DNA from: Pseudarthrobacter sp. C4D7
Lineage (GTDB): Bacteria; Actinomycetota; Actinomycetes; Actinomycetales; Micrococcaceae
Length of the DNA: 64,000 nucleotides
Reading direction: 5' to 3'
Assembly: GCF_013359725.1 (NCBI RefSeq)
Contig: NZ_JABFMW010000020.1
Location: 16,139 to 80,138, forward strand
The position numbers and the translations under genes were made by a program. The notes beneath the pieces were generated by a model that ran no database searches, was not told the origin of the DNA, and was given only the letters and a program-made list of their open reading frames with translations. Positions 43,549 to 50,775 of this stretch are shown here, one piece after another. Position 1 is the first letter of the stretch. Each line of letters begins with the position of its first letter.

Positions 43549-43549
43549 G

Positions 43550-44260
43550 ATGACCCAGCAGTTCTATGTGTCGCCGGAACAGCTGATGAAGGACCGCGCG
43601 GATTTTGCGCGGAAGGGCATCGCCCGCGGCCGCTCGGTGGTGGTTATCAGCTGCGCCGACGGGATCGCCCTGGTGGCCGAAAACCCTTCGCCGTCCCTGC
43701 ACAAGATCGGTGAAATCTACGACAAGATCGCTTTCGCAGCAGTCGGTAAATACAACGAATTCGAGAGCCTTCGCCAGGCCGGGGTCCGCTATGCAGACGT
43801 CCGCGGATACTCCTACGACCGCGAGGACGTGACCGCCCGGGGCCTGGCCAGTGTCTACGCCCAAAGCCTGGGTGCTGTCTTCACCGCTGAGCAGAAACCG
43901 TTCGAGGTTGAACTGGCCGTGGCCGAGGTGGGACCCACACAGGCCCAGGACCATCTTTACCGGCTGACCTTCGACGGCTCCATTGCGGACGAGCACAGCT
44001 TTGTGGTCATGGGTGGACAGGCTGAGAAAGTGTCCTCCGCCATTGAAGCCGGTTGGCAGGCCTCGCTGGGCTTCGCCGACGCCGTCCGGCTCGCGCTCAA
44101 GGGCCTCACACCCGTCCAGGAGGGGGAGCAGCCTGCCGCAGCCTTGCCGCCGAGTGCATTGGAAGTGGCCGTCCTGGACCGGGGTTCCGAAACCTCCCGC
44201 GGCACCCGGCGTGCGTTCCGCAGGCTGAACGACGCGGACATCACAGCACTGCTGGCCTAG
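43550..44260 (+). CDS. prcA: 20S proteasome alpha subunit
   Basis: 236 residues, no propeptide and no N-terminal Thr: RADFARKGIARGRSVVVISCADGIALVAEN is the alpha-type start, and MGGQAEKVSSAIE follows. Forms the outer rings and the gate that docks Mpa. The stop is followed by pafA nine bases later. Confidence 0.95.
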   Translation: MTQQFYVSPEQLMKDRADFARKGIARGRSVVVISCADGIALVAENPSPSLHKIGEIYDKIAFAAVGKYNEFESLRQAGVRYADVRGYSYDREDVTARGLASVYAQSLGAVFTAEQKPFEVELAVAEVGPTQAQDHLYRLTFDGSIADEHSFVVMGGQAEKVSSAIEAGWQASLGFADAVRLALKGLTPVQEGEQPAAALPPSALEVAVLDRGSETSRGTRRAFRRLNDADITALLA

Positions 44261-44269
44261 GAGGACCAC

Positions 44270-45634
44270 ATGGACAAGAGAATCTTCGGCATCGAAACCG
44301 AGTTCGGAATCTCCTACTCGAGCCCCGACTCAAGGCCGCTTGCCCCGGAGGAGGTGGCCCGGTATCTGTTCCGCAAGGTGGTCAGCTGGGGCCGATCCTC
44401 GAATGTGTTCCTCACCAACGGTTCCAGGCTGTACCTCGACGTCGGCTCCCACCCTGAGTACGCCACCGCAGAGTGTGACGACCTTGCCCAGCTCATCGCC
44501 CACGACCGGGCCGGCGAGCTCATCCTCGATGACCTCGTGGACGAGGCACAGGCGCGCCTGGCCGCTGAAGGCTTCAACGGGACGGTGTACCTGTTTAAAA
44601 ACAACACCGATTCAGCGGGCAACTCCTACGGCAGCCATGAGAACTACCTGATTCCGCGGCGGGGGGAGTTTTCCCGCCTCGCAGAGATACTCATTCCGTT
44701 CCTGGTCACGCGGCAGTTGATTGCAGGGGCTGGAAAGATCCTGAAGACCCCCCACGGGGCCACTTATGCTTTCTCCCAGCGGGCCGACCACATCTGGGAG
44801 GGCGTCTCCTCAGCAACCACCCGCTCCCGGCCCATCATCAACACGCGGGACGAGCCGCATGCTGACGCAGAGTTCTACCGGCGGCTGCACGTCATTGTGG
44901 GGGACTCGAACATGTCCGAGGCCACCGCGCTGATGAAGGTGGGCACCGTGGACCTGGTCCTGCGCATGATTGAGGCCGGAGTAATCATGCGGGACATGCG
45001 GATGGAGAACCCCATCCGCAGCATCCGGGAGATCTCCCACGACCTCAGCGGGAGGGCCCTAGTCCGCCTGGCCAACGGGCGGCAGCTCACCGCACTCGAA
45101 ATCCAGCAGGAGTACCTGACCAAGGTCACCGCCTTCGTCCAGGAGCATGGCGCCCACAACCCGCACGTTCCGCTGATCCTCGATCTGTGGGAGCGCACGC
45201 TCCACGCGATTGAATCCGGTGATTCGCGGGGGATCGACACGGAGATCGACTGGGCCATCAAGAAGAAGCTGATGGACAACTACCGGGCACGCCATGGCCT
45301 GGGCCTGGAGGCGCCGCGGATCGCCCAGCTCGACCTGACGTACCACGACATTTCCCGCACCCGTGGGCTCTATTACCTGCTGCAGGCCCGGGGGGCGGTG
45401 CGGCGGATTGTCGACGACACCGTCATCAAGGGCGCTGTTGACGCCCCGCCGCAAACCACCCGTGCCAAGCTACGCGGCGACTTTGTCCGGCGGGCACAGG
45501 AGCTGGGCCGCGACTACACCGTGGACTGGGTGCACCTCAAACTCAACGACCGCGCCCACCAGACAATACTGTGCAAGGATCCCTTCCGCAGTGTGGACGA
45601 GCGCGTCGATGCGCTGCTGGATTCTATGGGCTGA
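44270..45634 (+). CDS. pafA: Pup ligase
   Basis: 454 residues, carboxylate-amine-ligase fold. [12 protein letters not shown] near the start contains the catalytic Glu-Asp area, then [44 protein letters not shown] and [14 protein letters not shown]. It has no Dop loop. Ligates Pup-Glu to substrate lysines. ATG 44270 follows AGGAGGACC. Confidence 0.96.
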   Translation: MDKRIFGIETEFGISYSSPDSRPLAPEEVARYLFRKVVSWGRSSNVFLTNGSRLYLDVGSHPEYATAECDDLAQLIAHDRAGELILDDLVDEAQARLAAEGFNGTVYLFKNNTDSAGNSYGSHENYLIPRRGEFSRLAEILIPFLVTRQLIAGAGKILKTPHGATYAFSQRADHIWEGVSSATTRSRPIINTRDEPHADAEFYRRLHVIVGDSNMSEATALMKVGTVDLVLRMIEAGVIMRDMRMENPIRSIREISHDLSGRALVRLANGRQLTALEIQQEYLTKVTAFVQEHGAHNPHVPLILDLWERTLHAIESGDSRGIDTEIDWAIKKKLMDNYRARHGLGLEAPRIAQLDLTYHDISRTRGLYYLLQARGAVRRIVDDTVIKGAVDAPPQTTRAKLRGDFVRRAQELGRDYTVDWVHLKLNDRAHQTILCKDPFRSVDERVDALLDSMG

Positions 45635-45750
45635 CGTCCAGCTTCAGGGTCTATTCTGGATAAGGTCCCTTTTAAAGGGGGCCTTCCACGGCCGTGTCCG
45701 CCGCGTTGCGGACAGCCGTATCCACCCTGCCCCGACGAAAGTTTTACTAC

Positions 45751-46713
45751 GTGCGCCGACTACTAGCAATCCTCCTCCCCGGCCTGCTGCTCCTGACTGC
45801 CTGTGGAGGTACAGCCCCGCAGCCCGAGCCAACCAGCCAGTCTGCCGGGGAGACTGCAAAGTTCGACTCCCTCAAGCTGACCGACAACGGGGATAAAAAG
45901 GCCCCGGGCGTGGATTTCGATAAGCCCCTCGCCGTGATCGAGCCCACCATTAAAGTGGTGTCCGAAGGCAGCGGCGACACCGTCAAGGCAAACCAGGTAG
46001 CCAAAATCTCCATCCTGGCGCTCAACGGCACGGACGGTTCCCAGTTGGAAGATACCTTCCCCAACGAACCTGAAAGCCTGGAGCTGAACGATGAGCTCAA
46101 AACGGGCAGCGCCGTCATCTACAACGCGTTCGTGGGCGCCAAAGTGGGATCAAGCCTGGCTCTCGCCGTCCCCAGCCAGCAGAGCGCTCCGGCGGCAAGC
46201 CCCAGCCCCTCCGACGGCGCCACCCCCAGCCCGGCAGCCGAACCCACCCAGCTGCTGATCATCAAGCTGCTGTCCGCTTCTGACCCGGCCCCGGTCCTGG
46301 ACAAGCCGCAGGGCGAAACCGTCACCCCGCCGGCCGGCCTGCCGACTGTGACGGAAAAAGACGGTGTACCTGAAATCAACGTTGCGGGTGCACCCGCCCC
46401 CACCGCACTGGTGTCGCAGGACCTGATCAAGGGCACCGGCGCAACCGTCAAGGAATCCGACACGCTGACCGTGAACTACGTTGGCGTCAATCTTTCCGAT
46501 GGCACCAAGTTTGATTCCAGCTTCGACCGCGGCCAGCCTGCCACCTTCCCGCTCACGGGCGTCATCAAGGGCTGGACCCAGGGCCTGGCCGGTAAGACCG
46601 TGGGCTCCCGGGTCCTGCTGGTCATTCCCAAGGACCTGGCCTACGGCGACGCCGGCCAGGGCCAGGCAAAGGGTGACCTGGTCTTCGTAGTGGACATCCT
46701 CGGGGTCAAGTAG
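45751..46713 (+). CDS. FKBP-type peptidyl-prolyl isomerase lipoprotein
   Basis: A 320-residue lipoprotein: signal peptide MRRLLAILLPGLLLLTAC with a lipobox LTAC (Cys at residue 18), a Thr/Pro/Ser spacer, a degenerate first FKBP-like segment (VIEPTIKVVSEGSGDTVKANQVAKISI), and an intact C-terminal FKBP domain (DTLTVNYVGVNLSDGTKFDSSFDRG ... LTGVIKGWTQGLAGKTVGSRVLLVIPKDLAYGDAG). GTG 45751 is preferred because it gives an ideal short lipoprotein signal; GTG 45694 would add 19 residues. Likely a surface folding helper. In this lineage it lies between pafA and pafBC. Confidence 0.85.
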   Translation: MRRLLAILLPGLLLLTACGGTAPQPEPTSQSAGETAKFDSLKLTDNGDKKAPGVDFDKPLAVIEPTIKVVSEGSGDTVKANQVAKISILALNGTDGSQLEDTFPNEPESLELNDELKTGSAVIYNAFVGAKVGSSLALAVPSQQSAPAASPSPSDGATPSPAAEPTQLLIIKLLSASDPAPVLDKPQGETVTPPAGLPTVTEKDGVPEINVAGAPAPTALVSQDLIKGTGATVKESDTLTVNYVGVNLSDGTKFDSSFDRGQPATFPLTGVIKGWTQGLAGKTVGSRVLLVIPKDLAYGDAGQGQAKGDLVFVVDILGVK

Positions 46714-46777
46714 CAAGACTTACAGGGACGCCGCATCCTCCGCGGCACCCATCACCACTCAATCAATAGGAGCAAGC

Positions 46778-47173
46778 ATGTCGTTTGGACAGCGGGAATT
46801 CGACCGCCAGAAGCCCGAGATCGACTTCCCGGAAGGCGAGGTCCCCACGGAACTTGTCATCACGGACCTCATCGAGGGTGACGGCCGGGAAGCCACGGCA
46901 GGCGATACCGTCTCCACCCACTACGTCGGTGTCGCCTGGTCGACGGGCGAAGAATTCGATGCGTCCTGGGGCCGCGGCGCACCCCTGGACTTCCGGGTGG
47001 GCGTAGGCCAGGTCATCCAGGGCTGGGACCAGGGCCTCCTGGGCATGAAGGTCGGCGGCCGCCGGCGCCTGGAAATCCCCTCCGAACTGGCCTACGGCTC
47101 CCGCGGTGCCGGCGGAGCCATTGCCCCCAACGAAGCACTGATCTTCGTCGTGGACCTCGTCGCCGTCCGCTGA
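46778..47173 (+). CDS. FKBP-type peptidyl-prolyl isomerase, cytoplasmic
   Basis: 131 residues, a single FKBP domain without a signal peptide: DTVSTHYVGVAWSTGEEFDASWGRG, FRVGVGQVIQGWDQGLLGMKVGGRRRLEIPSELAYG and NEALIFVVDLV. The active-site aromatic residues are kept. ATG 46778 after TAGGAGCAAGC. Ends at a strong hairpin. Confidence 0.93.
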   Translation: MSFGQREFDRQKPEIDFPEGEVPTELVITDLIEGDGREATAGDTVSTHYVGVAWSTGEEFDASWGRGAPLDFRVGVGQVIQGWDQGLLGMKVGGRRRLEIPSELAYGSRGAGGAIAPNEALIFVVDLVAVR

Positions 47174-47184
47174 CGCAGTCCCGG

Positions 47185-47229
47185 AAGCGCGGCAGCACGG
47201 GAGGACACCCCTCCCGTGCTGCCGCGCTT
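47185..47229 (+). terminator. Terminator after the cytoplasmic FKBP gene
   Basis: Perfect 20-base stem, arms 47185-47204 and 47210-47229, five-base loop, short T run after it. It separates the FKBP gene from pafBC. Confidence 0.8.
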
Positions 47230-47253
47230 TCTGCTTTCACCGGAGGAGTTTAG

Positions 47254-47259
47254 TAACGT
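47254..47259 (+). promoter_or_regulatory. -10 element of pafBC
   Basis: TAACGT lies four bases before ATG 47264 and seven before GTG 47267. The second spacing matches the leaderless rule of this window, which favours GTG 47267. The GGAGGAG at 47242-47248 is too far for a normal ribosome site. Confidence 0.4.
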
Positions 47260-47263
47260 AACC

Positions 47264-49252
47264 ATGGTGTCCGTATCCCGCACTGAACGACTCCTCAACC
47301 TGCTGATTGCACTGCTGAACACCCGCTACGGCCTGCGGCGGAGCGAGCTGCGCGAGAAGATCTACCACGACACTTCAGGCAATGACGTCGCCTTCGGACG
47401 CATGTTCGAGCGGGACAAGAATGACCTGCGGGCCATGGGCTTCGAGGTGGAAACCCTGACGGACCTGGGCTGGAGCGAAGACGACCCCGCCACCACGAGG
47501 TACCGGATCGGCAAGGAGGCCAGCCGTCTTCCCGATGTCCAGCTGGGACCGGACGAGTGGACCGTCCTCCTGCTGGCCTCCCGGCTGTGGGAGCGTGCGG
47601 CGCTGGGGACGGCCGCCCAAAGCGCGCTCCGCAAGCTGCAGGCCTCTGGACGGCTGGCCGATGTGGAACTGCCGGCCGGCGTCCAGCCCCGGATCAAACC
47701 GGCCGGCCAGGCGTTCGATGACATCGTTGCCGCCATGCATGCCCGGCATCCGGTCAGCTTCACCTACCTCGCCGGGAGCACCGGCAAGGAGGAAGAACGG
47801 GTCGTCGAACCCTGGGGCCTCGGCAGCCGGTTCGGCCAGTGGTACCTCGTGGGCTACGACCGGGCACGGACAGCGCCCCGCTACTTCCGCCTGTCCCGCC
47901 TCACCAGCGCCGTGACCACCCTGGCAAGGGACCACTACGAACCTCCCGCCGGCTTCAACATCCGTGAAGAACTGGGCCGGCTGCCGGAAATGCCGCTGCG
48001 CACCGCCGTCGTGGATGTCAGGCAGGGGCGCCTGCTGGCGCTGCGCCGCCGTGCCCTCGATGATGCCCGGCAGCGCGGCGGCGGCGCACCAGCCGACGGC
48101 TTCGACCGGCTGGTCATGGAGTACCGCGACCCGGAGGTCCTCGCCGAGGAACTGGCCTCTTACGGACCCGATGCCCTGGCAGTGGAACCAGCGGAACTGG
48201 CGGAGGCGGTGCGGCGCCGGCTGGTGGCCGCTGCCAGCTTCAGCGACTCCCCGGTGCCGGACTACGCGTTCCAGCACGCCCGCGCGCGCACGGCCCGGAA
48301 GGGAACATCCGAGGACCAGCTCAAGCGCATGCTGCAACTGGTTCCATTCCTGGTCCATAACCAGGGCCTGCACATCCAGGACGTGGCGGGGCACTTCGGC
48401 GTCAGCCGGGAAGAGCTGGAGGCCGACCTCCGGATCCTCATTTGCTCCGGCTTGCCCGAGGGGTATCCGGATGACCTGCTCGACATCCAGTGGGAGGACG
48501 ACCACGTCTTCATCTCCCAGGACCTCGACCTGAATAGGCCGGTCCGGTTTACGGTGGCTGAGGCCTGCGCCCTGCTGACCGGCCTGGAAACCCTCAACGG
48601 CCTGCCGGACCTTCCCGGCGGCGGTGCCCTGGAATCGGTGACCTTGAAGTTGCTGGCCGCGGCCGGGGAGGAAGGGCTCCGTGCCGCATCCATCGCCGGT
48701 CCCTGGATTGCTCCCGCGGACGCCGCGACCCATGCCACGGTCCGCCGGGCCATCGAGGCGGGGTCCCAGCTCCACCTGACCTACCTTTCGCCCCAGCGTG
48801 ACGCGGTGACCGAACGCGACGTGGATCCCCTGCGGCTCTACTCCCTGGACAACACCTGGTATTTCGAAGCCTGGTGCCACCTGGTGGACGGCCTCCGGAA
48901 CTTCCGCCTGGACCGGGTCCAGGACGTGCACCCCAACGGCCAGGCCGCCACCCGGCATGGAACATCGGACGACGGCGTCCCGGCCAAACTGTTCACGGCG
49001 AACGACGACGACACAACAGTCACCGTCCAGCTCACCCGGCAGGGGAGGGGGCTCGCGGACGACTACTACGCCGAGCGCACCGCGGAGCTGCCCGACGGCG
49101 GCCTGGTGGCCGACATCAGGTTCGGCAACACCGCGTGGCTCCCCATGTTCGTGGCCCAGCACGGCGGGTCAGCCCGCATCCTGGCCCCGGCGGGACTCGC
49201 TGACGCCGCGCGGGAGTGGCTGGCGGCATCGCTGGACCGGTACGGCGGATAG
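47264..49252 (+). CDS. pafBC: Fused PafBC transcriptional activator (two HTH-WYL units)
   Basis: 662 residues. Unit 1: winged HTH (SRTERLLNLLIALLNTRYGLRRSELREKI) and WYL domain (VEPWGLGSRFGQWYLVGYDRARTAPRYFRLSRL). Unit 2: winged HTH (QLKRMLQLVPFLVHNQGLHIQDVAGHFGVSREELEADL) and WYL region (DPLRLYSLDNTWYFEAWCHLVDGLRNFRLDRV). In mycobacteria PafB and PafC are separate; a single fused chain is known in Arthrobacter, where the structure was solved. PafBC activates DNA-repair genes without LexA. ATG 47264 and GTG 47267 are both possible. Confidence 0.9.
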   Translation: MVSVSRTERLLNLLIALLNTRYGLRRSELREKIYHDTSGNDVAFGRMFERDKNDLRAMGFEVETLTDLGWSEDDPATTRYRIGKEASRLPDVQLGPDEWTVLLLASRLWERAALGTAAQSALRKLQASGRLADVELPAGVQPRIKPAGQAFDDIVAAMHARHPVSFTYLAGSTGKEEERVVEPWGLGSRFGQWYLVGYDRARTAPRYFRLSRLTSAVTTLARDHYEPPAGFNIREELGRLPEMPLRTAVVDVRQGRLLALRRRALDDARQRGGGAPADGFDRLVMEYRDPEVLAEELASYGPDALAVEPAELAEAVRRRLVAAASFSDSPVPDYAFQHARARTARKGTSEDQLKRMLQLVPFLVHNQGLHIQDVAGHFGVSREELEADLRILICSGLPEGYPDDLLDIQWEDDHVFISQDLDLNRPVRFTVAEACALLTGLETLNGLPDLPGGGALESVTLKLLAAAGEEGLRAASIAGPWIAPADAATHATVRRAIEAGSQLHLTYLSPQRDAVTERDVDPLRLYSLDNTWYFEAWCHLVDGLRNFRLDRVQDVHPNGQAATRHGTSDDGVPAKLFTANDDDTTVTVQLTRQGRGLADDYYAERTAELPDGGLVADIRFGNTAWLPMFVAQHGGSARILAPAGLADAAREWLAASLDRYGG

Positions 49253-49255
49253 ACT
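49250..49255 (+). promoter_or_regulatory. -10 element, leaderless start of the small membrane gene
   Basis: TAGACT (overlapping the pafBC stop), seven bases, ATG 49263. Confidence 0.45.
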
Positions 49256-49262
49256 TCTCAGC

Positions 49263-49607
49263 ATGCCTTGGTGGTCCTGGATTCTCATATGGGTGGCACT
49301 CGTCGCCGTGTCCGTACTGTTCTACGTCCTGCTGGGCATCCGGCTCTTCCGCCAGTTCATGGCGACGGTCAAGGACCTCGGCGCTGCGGGTGAAAAGCTG
49401 GGCCACCTGGCCCCCGTCGAAATCCAGGAATCCACGGAGGCGCCGGCAGCCCCGCCGGGCTCTGCCGTTTTTGCCTCACCCGCCGTGATGCGACATGATT
49501 ACGAGGCATCCAAATCGGCCCGGCGCGAAGAGCGCCGCCGCCGGCGAGTGCAGCGCAAAAAGGACCGGGGCCAGCCGCAGGCGCTCGGAGATCTCGACTT
49601 CACATAG
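49263..49607 (+). CDS. Small membrane protein upstream of tatA, function unknown
   Basis: 114 residues. One N-terminal membrane segment (WSWILIWVALVAVSVLFYVLLGI, about residues 4-26), a helical middle (FRQFMATVKDLGAAGEKLGHL) and a basic tail (RREERRRRRVQRKKDR). In actinobacteria a protein of this shape lies before tatA and after pafC, but no role is known. Gap to tatA 32 bases, so co-transcription is possible. Confidence 0.7.
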   Translation: MPWWSWILIWVALVAVSVLFYVLLGIRLFRQFMATVKDLGAAGEKLGHLAPVEIQESTEAPAAPPGSAVFASPAVMRHDYEASKSARREERRRRRVQRKKDRGQPQALGDLDFT

Positions 49608-49639
49608 AAGTAGGATGTATTTAGAGGAAAGGATTTCCC

Positions 49640-49912
49640 GTGGGAAGACTCTTTGATGGCCCCTGGCCGATCGTAATCATTATCGTTGTTGCTTTGCTTC
49701 TCTTCGCCGCTCCCAAGCTTCCGGCCATGGCCCGCAGCCTTGGACAGTCCATGCGGATTATCAAGTCCGAGGTCAAGGAAATGAAGAACGACGGCAAAGC
49801 CGACTCCACCGAGGCGACCGGCCCGGTGGAAGGCACCATCGTGAACCACCCCAAGGCGAAGCCCGGTGAGCCGACAGACGGCACTGACGTTCCGCCGTCG
49901 ACCCGCGCCTGA
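49640..49912 (+). CDS. tatA: Twin-arginine translocase subunit TatA
   Basis: 90 residues. Membrane anchor IVIIIVVALLLFAAPKLP, amphipathic helix PAMARSLGQSMRIIKSEVKEM, then an acidic, flexible tail. Polymerises to form the pore of the Tat export system for folded proteins. Start GTG 49640 after GAGGAAAGG. tatC follows six bases later. Confidence 0.93.
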   Translation: MGRLFDGPWPIVIIIVVALLLFAAPKLPAMARSLGQSMRIIKSEVKEMKNDGKADSTEATGPVEGTIVNHPKAKPGEPTDGTDVPPSTRA

Positions 49913-49918
49913 CCTCCC

Positions 49919-50755
49919 GTGGCACAGTCGCGGGGCCGTAAAGCCAATCCCGAGGGGCGGATGTCCCTCTGGGAGCACCTCAAGGAGCTGAAGAACCGGC
50001 TGATCAAGTCGGCCATCGGCGTCGTGATCGGCGGCATTGGGGGCTGGATACTTTACGATCCGCTGTTGAAGGCTCTTGCCGAACCGGTGAACCGGATTTC
50101 GAATGAAACCGGTGGCCTCGCGGCCATCAACTTCGGCACCATCGCCTCGCCCTTCGACTTCAAGCTGCAGATGTCGCTCCTCATTGGGGCGGTGATCTCC
50201 AGTCCCATCTGGATTTACCAGCTCTGGGCGTTCATCACGCCGGGGCTGACATCCAAGGAACGCCGCTACACGCTCGGCTACATGGCAGCCGCCATCCCAC
50301 TGTTCCTCGCTGGAATCTGGGTGGGATGGCTGGTGGTGCCGCAGGTGGTCCACGCGTTGACGCAGTTCACCCCGGAAGGGTCTTCCAGCGTCATCGATGC
50401 CAGGACCTATATCGAATTCGTCACCCGAATGGTGCTGATGCTCGGCTTGGCCTTCCTGGTTCCGGTGGTTCTGGTGGGCGTCAACATGGCCGGCATCGTT
50501 TCCGGCCGGACCATCCTCAAGGCCTGGCGCATCACCGTGTTCCTGGTCTTCGTGCTGGCCGCGATCGCAGCCCCCGGCGCCGATGCCATTTCGATGTTCA
50601 TGCTGGCCGGCCCGCTCCTGGCACTCTTCTTTGCAGCGATCGGCATCTGCATCATGAACGACAAGCGCCGCGACCGCAGGCAGGCGCGGCAGGTGGAAGA
50701 GACCGAGGCCACAGCGGACATCGCCACCCCCGGAAGTGAACTCAAGAAGCTGTAG
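49919..50755 (+). CDS. tatC: Twin-arginine translocase subunit TatC
   Basis: 278 residues, six membrane segments. The cytoplasmic signal-peptide-binding motif MSLWEHLKELKNRLIKS is present, and the signature PIWIYQLWAFITPGLTSKERRY follows. Recognises RR signal peptides with TatA. GTG 49919. No tatB is nearby. Confidence 0.95.
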   Translation: MAQSRGRKANPEGRMSLWEHLKELKNRLIKSAIGVVIGGIGGWILYDPLLKALAEPVNRISNETGGLAAINFGTIASPFDFKLQMSLLIGAVISSPIWIYQLWAFITPGLTSKERRYTLGYMAAAIPLFLAGIWVGWLVVPQVVHALTQFTPEGSSSVIDARTYIEFVTRMVLMLGLAFLVPVVLVGVNMAGIVSGRTILKAWRITVFLVFVLAAIAAPGADAISMFMLAGPLLALFFAAIGICIMNDKRRDRRQARQVEETEATADIATPGSELKKL

Positions 50756-50763
50756 CGTGCGGC

Positions 50764-50769
50764 TAGGCT
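50764..50769 (+). promoter_or_regulatory. -10 element, leaderless start of helY
   Basis: TAGGCT, six bases, ATG 50776. Confidence 0.5.
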
Positions 50770-50775
50770 TGGGGT

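Noticed and set aside
45662..45685. Inverted repeat AAGGTCCCTTT/AAAGGGGGCCTT after pafA
   Set aside because: The arms pair imperfectly and no U tract follows, so I did not call a terminator.
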